DNA of 64,000 nucleotides from Triglochin maritima (taxonomy: Eukaryota; Streptophyta; Magnoliopsida; Alismatales; Juncaginaceae). The notes under the pieces were generated by a model. That model worked only from the letters and a program-made list of their open reading frames with translations. It was not told the DNA's origin and ran no database searches. Positions 27,024 through 37,425 of this stretch are shown piece by piece; positions within the stretch are counted from its first letter, which is position 1, and the number at the start of each line of letters is the position of its first letter. The translations under genes and the position numbers were made by a program. The stretch covers positions 41,554,201 to 41,618,200 of the forward strand of contig OY821774.1 in the NCBI GenBank assembly GCA_963682175.1. Direction: 5' to 3'.

Positions 27024-28527
27024 TGTTGGCTTTTTAGCCTTAATCTTTATTTAGTTTTGATGATTAAGTAATCTAATCTTAATCTATATTTAATCAATCA
27101 ACCTAGACAATCAAAGTAAGCAAACATGAATACATGCATTGCATATATATTCGTGTACTTGCGATATTCTTAATAGGTTGATGAAGAATCAAGCTAAGGA
27201 GCTTGGGGACAAGAAGATAAAGACTCAAGACATGTAATCAAGCTTTGGACCAATATGTAATGTAGTATAATTTGAGTCCTAAGTATTAATGTAAACTTAA
27301 GCACATTAGGATTCTGTCCCGTATCCCCACGGTTAACCGAACCCCACTCGGTAAACCGAATCTTGTAGAGTTCGGTCCACCGAACACCTTGCGGTCAACC
27401 GTGTAGAATCCTTTAGGTGTTCCCTGGAATAACCACCTCGGTATACCGAACCGCCTTCGGTAGACCGAATTAGCCTGGACCGGTTTTGGACTTTGCTCCA
27501 ACGGTCGTATTTAAATCTTGACCTAAAGCCAAATTGACTTATCCATATTCGGTACACCGAACTTCATTCGGTCAACCGAATCATATTGCTTTAGGAGACC
27601 AACGGCTATTTAACTTGACCGTTATTGGTAAACCAATCTCCCACGCTTTGTCAGCGCAAAACCCGCGCAAACTTCGGACTACCGAAGTATACACGGTCAA
27701 CCGAACCTAGCATAAACAGAACCCTACCAATCTTACTGTCCAGTTTGGAACGGTTCACCGAATAGGTTTCGGTAAACCGAATTACATTAGGGTTGCTAGT
27801 TAGAGAGCTACTGGAGTTGAGTGAGCGGTTCACCGAATAGAATTCGGTAAACCGAAACGACCATCTTCGGTAATCCGTTGGGTTAACGGTCTACCGAAGC
27901 GCGTGCAAATTCTGCCCGAACTTTTGTCACATCATCACATTTCATTGGTCCATTCCCCACCAACTCCCAAACGGCTAGATGAGCTTGAAGGCTTATAAAT
28001 AGGACCTCATTTGGTTGCTTTGGACATCTTGAACACTTCCTATCTATCCAATACTCAAAGCCAAATCCTCTCCATCTTCAAGCTCTCAATACACAACACT
28101 CAAGCCTAAACTTCACCACTTGCATATCCAATTCCATATCATATCCAAGTGTGCTCAAGTATAGAGTGTTAGTTAGAGTGTGATTCAACTTCCATATCAA
28201 AGAATCAAAGAGTTGTAAAAGCTTCGAGGAAGCTCCCTCTCGGGTTGTGAGAGGAGACACGAGCGAGGCGAGGTTGTTCGCGAGGCTCGGTGTTGTAAAC
28301 GGCGTTGGTCTCGGCCCGGAACGGAGATCGGTTAGTGGAACCGTAAGCGAGGCTCGGGGGATCGAGCGAGGCTTGCGAGGAGGACTAGGACCCGGGTGTG
28401 GGTGCCGAACCTCTCTAAACTCCGGTGTCGACGGATTTGTGGTTTGCAATTGTCTCTTCCTTAATCCTTCGATTAGTATTTTTAATTCCGCATTTTTCTA
28501 TCGATTAGAGGGCCATAGATCCTAACA
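27024..28527 (+). repeat. 5' LTR of the gag-only Sirevirus
   Basis: Starts TGTTGGCTTTTTAGCC and ends GATCCTAACA. An array of CGGTNNACCG palindromes (27330-27900: for example TTCGGTACACCGAA, TCGGTATACCGA, TTCGGTAAACCGAA) lies upstream of the TATA box TATAAATAG at 27994-28002. A leader follows. It differs from the 3' LTR at three positions only: 27299, 28171 and 28269. Confidence 0.96.
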
Positions 28528-28529
28528 AT

Positions 28530-28541
28530 TGGTATCAGAGC
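28530..28541 (+). other. Primer-binding site of the Sirevirus
   Basis: TGGTATCAGAGC, complementary to the 3' end of initiator tRNA-Met, two bases after the end of the 5' LTR. Confidence 0.95.
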
Positions 28542-28580
28542 ATTAGGTTGCTAATTTCATTTACTTAATCGTAATTTAGC

Positions 28581-30044
28581 ATGGCATCTACTTCTAATCA
28601 TTGTGAAGGATTATCTACATCTAAGCCACCATTGTTTAATGGGTTAAATTATGACTATTGGAAGAAAAGAATGAGAATATATTTGCAATCAAATGATTTG
28701 AAATATTGGACATTCATATTAAACTCATATACACCTCCTAATGATGATGAAATTGTATCCTTAACAAAACCCAAAATTAAGGAAGCGGAGATGAATTCCC
28801 GCATTATGAATATCTTGTATTGTGGGTTAAATGAAAGGGAATACAATAGGGTAAGAGGTTGTGAAAGTGCTTATGATATTTGGCATACATTAGAAATGCA
28901 TCATGAGGGTTCAAATAGATTGAAAGAAACTAGGATTAATTTGCTCATGCATAAATATGAATTATTTCGTATGCAATCCGGTGAAAACATAAGTGAGATG
29001 CACACTCGCTTCACCGAGATAATTAACTCTCTTAAAGCACTTGGCAAGGATTTTAGCAAGGGAGAGATTACTCGAAAGATTCTCCGATCACTCACCGACG
29101 ATTGGGAGGAGAAGACGACCGCCATCGAAGAAGCACAAGATCTCACAAAATTATCGGTCGATGAGCTAATGGGTAGTCTCATGACATATGAGATACAAAT
29201 GAAAGACCGCATTGAGAAGAGAGTCAAGAAATCCTTAGGGCTACACGCCGTCGCCAATTCGATAAAAGGAGATAGTGATATCGAGGAACAATTGGCGACA
29301 CAACAATTTAAGGAATTTCTCAAAGAAGAGAAAGAAAGAAGAAAAGAGAAGAAGAAGAAAGCTCTTAAAGCTACTTGGGACACTTCATCATCTTCATCAA
29401 TTGAAGGCGAATTCGCCTCAATGTGCTTCATGGCAATAGAAGACGATGATAGTGAGGTATCTTCTTGCTCTAGTCATGATTCAATTGATTCAAATGATTC
29501 AAATGCATATAATGAACTTCAATGTGAATTCAATGAATTGCTTGAAAATTTTGAGAAAATTTGTCAAAAGAATAAACTAGCAAGAAAGAAAATCAATGAG
29601 CTACAATCTCAAATTGAATCTATCATGAATGATAAGAATGAATTACTTGCTAGTCATGATAAAATTGCATTAGAGAACACTCAATTGATTGATGAAATTG
29701 CAACTCTAAATGCAAAACCTTCATGTAGTGTTGATATTCAAGATCTAATTGCTAAGAATGTTCAATTACAAAAGGATCTTGAAAAATTCACAAGTGGAAA
29801 GAAAATGCTTGATATGCTTATTGGTAGTCAAAGACAATCACTAGATAAACATGGTATAGGTTTTTATGCTAACAACTTTAAGAACCATGTTATTCACACT
29901 ACTTTGAATGGAAAGCATTTTGTAGTGAATAAAACTTCCTCAAGTATTTGGGCACCTAAAACCAAAATGGTTTGGGTTCCAAAAACTAACATGATTGGAC
30001 CCAAGCAAAAATGGGTACCAAAATCTTCAATTGTAGGTACTTGA
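28581..30044 (+). CDS. gag: Intact Gag protein of the non-autonomous Sirevirus (487 aa)
   Basis: One open frame from the ATG 53 bp after the 5' LTR to a TGA at 30042-30044. The N-terminus MASTSNHCEGLSTSKPPLFN and the FNGLNYDYWKKRM motif are the start of a copia Gag (DUF4219/UBN2 region, residues about 1-220), followed by a Lys/Glu-rich helix (residues about 235-265). Where related Gags have a CxxCxxxGHxxxxC zinc knuckle, this one passes directly to KKKKALKATWD, so the knuckle is missing. Residues about 310-410 are a predicted coiled coil (ELLENFEKICQKNKLARKKI). The protein ends in repeats of WxPK (IWAPKTKMVWVPKTNM) that normally precede the protease. It forms the virus-like particle. No lesion was seen. 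Confidence 0.95.
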   Translation: MASTSNHCEGLSTSKPPLFNGLNYDYWKKRMRIYLQSNDLKYWTFILNSYTPPNDDEIVSLTKPKIKEAEMNSRIMNILYCGLNEREYNRVRGCESAYDIWHTLEMHHEGSNRLKETRINLLMHKYELFRMQSGENISEMHTRFTEIINSLKALGKDFSKGEITRKILRSLTDDWEEKTTAIEEAQDLTKLSVDELMGSLMTYEIQMKDRIEKRVKKSLGLHAVANSIKGDSDIEEQLATQQFKEFLKEEKERRKEKKKKALKATWDTSSSSSIEGEFASMCFMAIEDDDSEVSSCSSHDSIDSNDSNAYNELQCEFNELLENFEKICQKNKLARKKINELQSQIESIMNDKNELLASHDKIALENTQLIDEIATLNAKPSCSVDIQDLIAKNVQLQKDLEKFTSGKKMLDMLIGSQRQSLDKHGIGFYANNFKNHVIHTTLNGKHFVVNKTSSSIWAPKTKMVWVPKTNMIGPKQKWVPKSSIVGT

Positions 30045-30270
30045 AGGAGGAAATCGGTGGTGACCGGATGAGCTTAAAAGAAAATTTTAAAGCCGGTTGC
30101 ATCACCGAATACGGGTTGAGTCAATTCGAAGCACCACGACGGTATAAATTTTGATTGATTCTAATCTAAAATTTAGAGCTTAATTGACATATCTTTTACC
30201 CTATTCATTGCATATCATATACCACATCCATAATATAAATGCAAAATTGTAAAATGGATGTTAAATAGGC

Positions 30271-30618
30271 TAAGAGGGAGAATAGAAATGCACTTAATTG
30301 TCAATACTCATTGTTGCTATTTAGCCTAATTGATAGGGGGAGCCTTAAAGTACAAAATCATATAATTAAGGGGGAGAGTTAGATATCTCTTACCTTTGCA
30401 TCAAATGCTTAATGTTTGCTTTTTGATTGATGTCAAAGGGGGAGAAGAATTAAGATGAGCTTCAATTTTAAATAAACTATGCATGTTGTTAGGGGGAGAA
30501 ATCTTGTAAATGCATAGATTACATATATGTTAAGAAACAAAACATATAGAAAGGGGAGAAATACAATTGAACTCAAAATATTAAGATATAGATTTGCCAT
30601 CATCAAAAAGGGGGAGAT
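30271..30618 (+). other. Array of polypurine tracts upstream of the 3' LTR
   Basis: Seven purine tracts of the form A/G-GGGGGAG occur at about 30273, 30345, 30369, 30437, 30491, 30551 and 30609. The last (AAAAGGGGGAGAT) abuts the 3' LTR and serves as the plus-strand primer. Multiple polypurine tracts in this position are a reported Sirevirus signature. Confidence 0.9.
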
Positions 30619-32122
30619 TGTTGGCTTTTTAGCCTTAATCTTTATTTAGTTTTGATGATTAAGTAATCTAATCTTAATCTATATTTAATCAATCAACCTA
30701 GACAATCAAAGTAAGCAAACATGAATACATGCATTGCATATATATTCGTGTACTTGCGATATTCTTAATAGGTTGATGAAGAATCAAGCTAAGGAGCTTG
30801 GGGACAAGAAGATAAAGACTCAAGACATGTAATCAAGCTTTGGACCAATATGTAATGTAGTATAATTTGAGTCCTAAGTATTAATGTAAACTTGAGCACA
30901 TTAGGATTCTGTCCCGTATCCCCACGGTTAACCGAACCCCACTCGGTAAACCGAATCTTGTAGAGTTCGGTCCACCGAACACCTTGCGGTCAACCGTGTA
31001 GAATCCTTTAGGTGTTCCCTGGAATAACCACCTCGGTATACCGAACCGCCTTCGGTAGACCGAATTAGCCTGGACCGGTTTTGGACTTTGCTCCAACGGT
31101 CGTATTTAAATCTTGACCTAAAGCCAAATTGACTTATCCATATTCGGTACACCGAACTTCATTCGGTCAACCGAATCATATTGCTTTAGGAGACCAACGG
31201 CTATTTAACTTGACCGTTATTGGTAAACCAATCTCCCACGCTTTGTCAGCGCAAAACCCGCGCAAACTTCGGACTACCGAAGTATACACGGTCAACCGAA
31301 CCTAGCATAAACAGAACCCTACCAATCTTACTGTCCAGTTTGGAACGGTTCACCGAATAGGTTTCGGTAAACCGAATTACATTAGGGTTGCTAGTTAGAG
31401 AGCTACTGGAGTTGAGTGAGCGGTTCACCGAATAGAATTCGGTAAACCGAAACGACCATCTTCGGTAATCCGTTGGGTTAACGGTCTACCGAAGCGCGTG
31501 CAAATTCTGCCCGAACTTTTGTCACATCATCACATTTCATTGGTCCATTCCCCACCAACTCCCAAACGGCTAGATGAGCTTGAAGGCTTATAAATAGGAC
31601 CTCATTTGGTTGCTTTGGACATCTTGAACACTTCCTATCTATCCAATACTCAAAGCCAAATCCTCTCCATCTTCAAGCTCTCAATACACAACACTCAAGC
31701 CTAAACTTCACCACTTGCATATCCAATTCCATATCATATCCAAGTGTGCTCAAGTATAGAGTGTTTGTTAGAGTGTGATTCAACTTCCATATCAAAGAAT
31801 CAAAGAGTTGTAAAAGCTTCGAGGAAGCTCCCTCTCGGGTTGTGAGAGGAGACACGAGCGAGGTGAGGTTGTTCGCGAGGCTCGGTGTTGTAAACGGCGT
31901 TGGTCTCGGCCCGGAACGGAGATCGGTTAGTGGAACCGTAAGCGAGGCTCGGGGGATCGAGCGAGGCTTGCGAGGAGGACTAGGACCCGGGTGTGGGTGC
32001 CGAACCTCTCTAAACTCCGGTGTCGACGGATTTGTGGTTTGCAATTGTCTCTTCCTTAATCCTTCGATTAGTATTTTTAATTCCGCATTTTTCTATCGAT
32101 TAGAGGGCCATAGATCCTAACA
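30619..32122 (+). repeat. 3' LTR of the gag-only Sirevirus
   Basis: Same length as the 5' LTR (1504 bp) and offset from it by 3595 bp throughout; TATA box at 31589-31597. Followed by the duplicated target ATAAG. Confidence 0.96.
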
Positions 32123-33404
32123 ATAAGAACGAGACCACTTATCAAAATTGATACCTTCAAGATCTTCTACTAGGGAGAGTCAATTTCTTTTATCGTGTCA
32201 AAGTGCTTGTGGAAATCTAACTTTCGGAATGCGTATGTCGTACACCATATCTTTTCATGACAATGGTCATTCTTGAACTTCGCAACCACATTCATATAGA
32301 GTGGTGGTAACATGCACTGTGATGGCCATCTGGAAATACCGTCTCCAAAGCATGAATAATGCTAGCATGCACGTCTGACATAAAAGCTAGGTTATTGACG
32401 TCCCCAATGACTTCCTTCAAGTTTGACATGAAATAAGTCCAAGAGTTGTGATTCTCATTGCCCACCAATGCAAACGTAATATGATACAAGTGATCGTTTG
32501 CGTCCAATGCAATGTGACACATAACATGTGCCCACCGTATCTGGTCTTCAAGAATGTGTCATCAACAAATATCACAAGACGACACCATCTAAATTCCTTT
32601 TTTGAAACTCCAAGAGAGAAGAAGCAATATAGGAAGTGGTGTTCATCTATGACAAAATGAGTGATTGTGTCCAGATTCTTTTGCTCCAACATGTACAAAG
32701 ATGCATGTAACTTTCAATAAGATTCCTTAGGTGTCCCCTCACATACGTAAGTGCATTCTCTCTACATCTCCTCTTATTTTCGTAACTCATATTTTTACCG
32801 TATTGTTCCTTCATATCGTCTGTTATGTCTTTTGCCAAGTAGCTAGTATTGTCACTAACTTGTTTTTTTCTTGATTAGGTGGCCAACTACCCAAGTCCTG
32901 CTTGCCGGTGATCTTCTGTCTGAGTTCCAATGTGCAACTATGTACATTGTGGAAGACAATAAACTCAAACATGGGTGAGCGCACTTATTTTTTGCCCCTC
33001 AATCTCCAATCACAATTAGGATCCTTGCAAGTGACATACCACACCTCTTTACCAAACTTCTTCATTACAAACTCAAAATTGTTCTTCAGTGCAAAGAGAG
33101 CAACTTTGATTTTCAATACACCCTTTCTTCCGAACGTCTTACCAAAATGGAATTCTCCAGAAGATTCGCAAGCATAGGACATATGAGTTTATCTAGAATC
33201 CAATATATATTCTTTTGTTAATATTGGAGTACTCCAACTTCTGTTATCTTCTAGTGAAATGAATTGAGAACTCTCACCTCCAGTGGTCATGGGATCTGTT
33301 TGGGAAACAAATGTCCCAACTTGACTCTTAATTTCTTTATTAAACTTGGAATTCAGGGATGGTTCTACATGTGCATTCTTTTTAACCAGAGTCACATATA
33401 AAGG

Positions 33405-35570
33405 GATTTTTGAAAGGAATGTGTTCTAAAAGTTTTACTTTTATATGTCAATTATTATGAATTGGATGTGCAAACATTTTGTTCCTTGATTATAGTATTC
33501 GTCTTTTGGAAGTGTTAAGGAAGATGCGCTTGATCTTTAACCGTAGAGCTTTAAAAGATAATGGTTTACATAAATCAAAAGTTATTCACAATCATGGTAA
33601 TTAACATCGAACATTAATCACCGAGATAAGATTGTCGTGTTGGTCATCGATTGTTGTAGCTCTACAAATAATTGACGACACGAGTATGTAAAAGAGGAAA
33701 AGATTACTATTATATATTGAATAGACCTAACAAGTGAAACATTATGGAATTGTGTTTCGTGTCATTAATGTTTTACTGTGTCTTGGATCCTAAGATATGA
33801 GACTTATATCTTTTCACTCAAGAAGTGCTTAATTTGATTCTTATCAAAAGCTATCAATGAGTATAGTGATAAAGACAATAGTTGGTTGAACATGACTTGT
33901 TCCGGAAAAGAAAGCTAGTCAAACGATTATCATTGCCCCTCTTAATTGAGTGATGATATTAGTGGGCCCCTTGATAAAGCAAAATTATAATATGCACAAT
34001 GTAACTTGAGTTAAGTTACATAGTTATAATTAGCTTAGAGATATCAAGAAATGAATATAATACAAAGATGGCACATTTCTACTTTGTATATATTCTTAAT
34101 ATCATGTGGCAAGGGACGGACACAAGTGGTGCACTTACATCACTAAATGGATTGTGTTTTGGTTCGGATGGAACAAAGACATCTATGATAATTGGGTAAC
34201 TATAATGTGTAGCTAGATACCGCTTATAGTTTGAGATATTAAGTGTTTAATATCGCTACCAATTTGGCTTAGATCCTCCTATAGGTCACACCACAAAACT
34301 GGGAAACAAGAGGCCTGATTTTAAGTTCACATGATGTGTCGGGTTTCATGTGAAAAATGGGACACATGTGGTGAATGAATAAAATCAATATGTCCTGAGA
34401 ATTGACATAATTAGAATCATAATAAATTCATATGAGGTGTATATATTATGGGGTGTAATAATTTAATATTACATACGATAATATATTACATAAGATGTGA
34501 ATTTGCTAAAAACCCCAAAAGATCAAATTTTGTTGGAAATAAATCCAAAATTTGACAAAGGCAAAATCAGGTTCAAACACGGTGAACCGTTCAGGGTTCG
34601 GTCGACCGGGGTATCTTCGGATCGGTTAACCGAATGGGGAACTGGTAATCACAATTGGTTGACCAAAATTGTCTGGAGTGCCTGGACAATCTAGCTCAGT
34701 TAACCGAGCGTGAACGGTCAACCGAGAAAAAGTATTTTTGGTAGACCGAAGGTGACACGGTCATCCGTAGACTATGTCCCAGGAGAAATTCTGGTAGGTC
34801 AACGGTAGACCGAGTAAAAGACGTAGTTCGTCCGAATTTTTCCAGAGAATTTTTCTCATGCAGATTCGGTCGACCGTCTAGCTCACGATGCACCGAACAC
34901 ATGTTAAAACCGAATGGTTCGGTTACCGAGAAAAATTCTCGGTCAACCGAACAATGCGATTTCTGCCTAAATTATTAAGAGATTAATTAGATCATGGGTG
35001 GATTAATTCCAAATTTAATTAAAACGTTTTTTAGGATGCTTATATGGAAATTTGAGAATAATTTTAGGAGAGAATAAGCAAGAGATCATGGCTAAAGAAT
35101 AGTTATTGGTAAGGATGTTTTGGGAGCCTATAAAAGGGCACCTCCTCCTACTTGTTTAATACTAATGCAAAAATTATTTCTCTCATTAATCTCTCATCTA
35201 ATCACCATGAAATTCTCTTAGTAATTTTGAGTTTAGGAGATAGAAATCTCAGGAGCTCAAAGAGGGGTTATTATCTAGATTCTAAGCCTTATTAGAGATT
35301 GATTGACTAGCTCCTTTCTCTCTAATCTTGTTTATAGTTTGGTGAACACTCGGAGGCAAATCCGTGGACGATTCAACGGGCAACGCGACTCTGGATCTTC
35401 AAAAAGGTTTTAGAGAACCTTTAGGTATGATTCTACCTTTGTCGTTTATTTTAATAAATGTAGAGTTGCATGATATTAGAATAAACACAAAGTAATGTAC
35501 ATAGAAATTGTTGAAAATATGAAAACGATCTTGTATGTTGTATTAAAAAAATTAAAATATATACATAAAT
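33405..35570 (+). repeat. LTR-like sequence, family B copy 2
   Basis: Plus-strand homologue of 22640-24760. It contains the CGGTCGACCG/CGGTNAACCG palindrome array at 34580-34960, a TATA box (CTATAAAAGGG near 35130) and a leader-like tail. It interrupts the N-terminal part of the MULE-1 transposase: the coding strand has TCCCTNTNTATGT at both junctions (about 35575 and 33405), which may reflect the target site. Ends are approximate. Confidence 0.65.
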
Positions 35571-35879
35571 AGGGACACGAAATCCTACAATTTTGTCATG
35601 TAATATTTTAGAGAGGAAGAAACGGACGTCAGAATCGTCTGTAATTTCAAAATGTCTAAATGGATACACATGTTTCAAAAGGTCTAATTATAGTTCAATT
35701 TTGCCATGTAGTAGTTGCAAGTATGTTACATTTTTTTCTATCGTGATCACTTTACTCTTGTCATCCTTGAAAAACCAATCTCTACCATCCATTTCCTAAA
35801 TACCATTGTACACAGCCAATACGTTAGCAGTCAAACCTGATACGACAAAAAACAAAAAAGGTCAAAACAGTGGAATCTA

Positions 35880-36140
35880 GAATAATAATCATAACTCATC
35901 GAGTGTCTATCGAACACATATCGAGTTCAATTGAACTATAACCAAGTATAATTACCGAGCATACACATTGACCTGCACTATCTAACGTGTATTGTCGAGT
36001 TGATTCGAACTCGGTCGAACTCGAAAACAATTTTAACTATCGAGCAAACTCATCAAGTCTATCTATCGCATATCCTCGAGTACTATCGAGTACCGTCTGA
36101 CATTGTCGTCAACCATCAGAAATTGTCATTTGTCGAGCTC
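35880..36140. repeat. TATCGAG/CTCGAT word block at the right side of MULE-1
   Basis: Dense TCGAG and CTCGA words (for example CTCGAGTACTATCGAGTA) between the transposase N-terminus and the right TIR, mirroring the blocks in the ULP1-like gene introns. Confidence 0.65.
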
Positions 36141-36479
36141 GATCGAGCATAACTACCCCACAAAAGGCAGATTAAATCAGAACTTGAACAAACCAAGAAA
36201 ACACACCAAGACATTGACATCAGTTCGAAAATGGAAGGAAATGGAACAAAATAACACACACATCAATTTTTTACAATTTCACTTACTCATTCTTTTTGTT
36301 GACCGGTTTCTCTGTCAAGAACACTAAAACAACTTGTTCATTCTGGTGGAGGTCCGCCGCCGGGAGTCCGAAGGGACGATCTCAGCTCGATATTGGTTAC
36401 TGTGGACTCGATCTGGTCTTCACTGTCAACTTAAAAATCTGAGCTCGATACGCCTGAAAGAGAGAAAGAATGAGAGAGA

Positions 36480-36635
36480 GATGGAGAGAAGACCCGGAAA
36501 GAGGGGAATAGTCCAACGGTTTATGCAGATGTATTTTGGGGGAAGTGGAAACATATGCATATTTCTCAGAAGATGTCAACATGGGAGATTTTTTCTCGTC
36601 CTTAGGCTCATTTGAGTATAGAAAATCAAATTTTC
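36480..36635 (-). repeat. MULE-1 right terminal inverted repeat
   Basis: Inverted partner of 15849-15995. Flanked by ATTGTAATA at 36636-36644, which matches the left flank ATTGTGATA at 8 of 9 bases. Confidence 0.85.
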
Positions 36636-36644
36636 ATTGTAATA

Positions 36645-37109
36645 ATTTTTTTCACGGGTAATATCTACTTTTTTTATATTGCAGATAGGAAATATGTTAT
36701 CCTGTCAAAGAATTACGACCTGTATGCCCTCTCACTCTCCTTTTAAATCCCAAGCATGCCATCAATATTGAATTGAAAGCATAAAAAACGACCTTCATAT
36801 TCATTGTTTCATGATTCCTTTATCACTTTATCAATAACAATCCATCGAACTACATCACTTAGCATACACTCTTTTATTTCTGAATCCTCTGCCCATACTT
36901 GATAACTTGACAAGTCACCAAATGGATGCATGCATGCATTCATAATGGACTAGAGTACAAAACCACATCCCTCATCATTTGTAAATTAGATTGGAATTTC
37001 ACATGGGTGTGTTAGTTGGTTGAGACCACAATCAATTATAGTTTGGACCCACAAAGTTAAAAGTAAAATTCACCTTGTAGAAATTTTCTGATACACATGT
37101 TACATTGGA
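36645..37109. other. Spacer between MULE-1 and MULE-2
   Basis: About 465 bp with no gene. It contains ATGCATGCATGCATTCAT near 36925 and otherwise plain AT-rich DNA. Confidence 0.5.
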
Positions 37110-37117
37110 ATAATTTA

Positions 37118-37180
37118 GAAATCTACTATTCGTCGTCAGAAAATTACTTAAATCGACCCAAAAATAACTTTTTTACCCTT
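37118..37180 (+). repeat. MULE-2 left terminal inverted repeat
   Basis: Inverted match to 43678-43740 with one small gap; the best-conserved core is TTACTTAAATCGACCCAA against CTACTTAAATCGCCCCAA. Confidence 0.8.
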
Positions 37181-37309
37181 AACAAATCAATTAATACTAA
37201 TTTCGTCATGTGTCTTTAAATAAGGTGTTAGACTCAGTTTTACTCACATTCCTAGTACCAACACCACGAGAATGTCTGACGAAGTACCTGGATCCGGCGA
37301 GGTAACGGG

Positions 37310-37425
37310 GGCGGACTATTTTTCCCGACTCGGGCGTCTGGCTAACACGCCTCCACCTAGGTGGACGCGTCTTAGCCAGACGCCACCACCAATGTGTAGG
37401 CGTCTTAGCCAGACGCCCGTTTTTA
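37310..37425. repeat. GCGTCT/AGACGC palindromes in intron 1 of the MULE-2 transposase gene
   Basis: GCGTCTGGCTAA and its complement TTAGCCAGACGC occur as an inverted pair around CCTCCACCTAGGTGGA, with further TTAGCCAGACGC copies at about 37375 and 37405. GC-rich island in an AT-rich intron. Confidence 0.8.

Larger units (their letters stand above)
27024..32122 (+). mobile_element. Young gag-only Sirevirus-type copia retrotransposon (5.1 kb)
   Basis: Two 1504-bp LTRs (27024-28527, 30619-32122) flank a 2.1-kb interior. A perfect 5-bp duplication ATAAG is at 27019-27023 and 32123-32127. The primer-binding site TGGTATCAGAGC is at 28530-28541. The only protein is a 487-aa Gag; there is no protease, integrase, RT or RNase H, so it depends on a relative (the TR-GAG type of non-autonomous element). 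Seven AGGGGGAG-like purine tracts and LTR palindromes are hallmarks described for Sireviruses. It is inserted in the MULE-1 transposase gene. Confidence 0.96.
26340..35800 (-). pseudogene. MuDR-type transposase gene of MULE-1, split by two retroelements
   Basis: Read from right to left. The N-terminal domain at 35800-35560 (HVYPFRHFEITDDSDVRFFL) is cut by the LTR-like insertion 33405-35570. Residues resume at 33395-32985 (KNNFEFVMKKFGKEVWYV and CDWRLRGKK, the MuDR DNA-binding domain), followed by 32838-32647. The catalytic domain at 32640-32130 (IFVDDTFLKTRYGG, then ALDANDHLYHITFALVGNEN and FMSDVHASI with the DDE-type aspartates) is broken by the Sirevirus at 27024-32122. It continues at 27020-26770 (NLMTNNYVESLNN, with the Glu) and ends at 26768-26340 with SWIM-like residues and a zinc knuckle in which Cys and His are replaced (YSRCGGNGQNKRGC). 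Stops and shifts are frequent. It would have bound the TIRs and catalysed excision and insertion. Confidence 0.88.
15849..36635. mobile_element. MULE-1: 20.8-kb Mutator-like element with nested insertions
   Basis: The left end (15849 onward, GTAAAATTAGACTTTCTATG) and the complement of the right end (36635 backward, GAAAATTTGATTTTCTATAC) are homologous for about 140 bp, sharing for example TGCATAAACCGT and ATTCCCCTCTTTC. Both ends start with G, and a 9-bp target duplication flanks them: ATTGTGATA at 15840-15848 and ATTGTAATA at 36636-36644 (8 of 9). Inside are a ULP1-like protease pseudogene (+) and a MuDR-type transposase pseudogene (-) facing each other, the layout known from ULP1-carrying (Kaonashi-type) MULEs. 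Removing the nested LTR-type insertions leaves roughly 7 kb. Confidence 0.85.

Noticed and set aside
28901..29431. A 176-codon frame antisense to gag
   Set aside because: Ser/Leu-rich shadow of the intact Gag frame with no domain.
31673..32120. Open frames of 92-123 codons in both LTRs, on both strands
   Set aside because: They fall in the transcribed leader part of the LTR, repeat in both copies and have no domain.
22640..35570. The two family B copies as the LTR pair of a single retrotransposon
   Set aside because: They are inverted relative to each other and separated by MULE-1 coding sequence, so they cannot be the two LTRs of one insertion.
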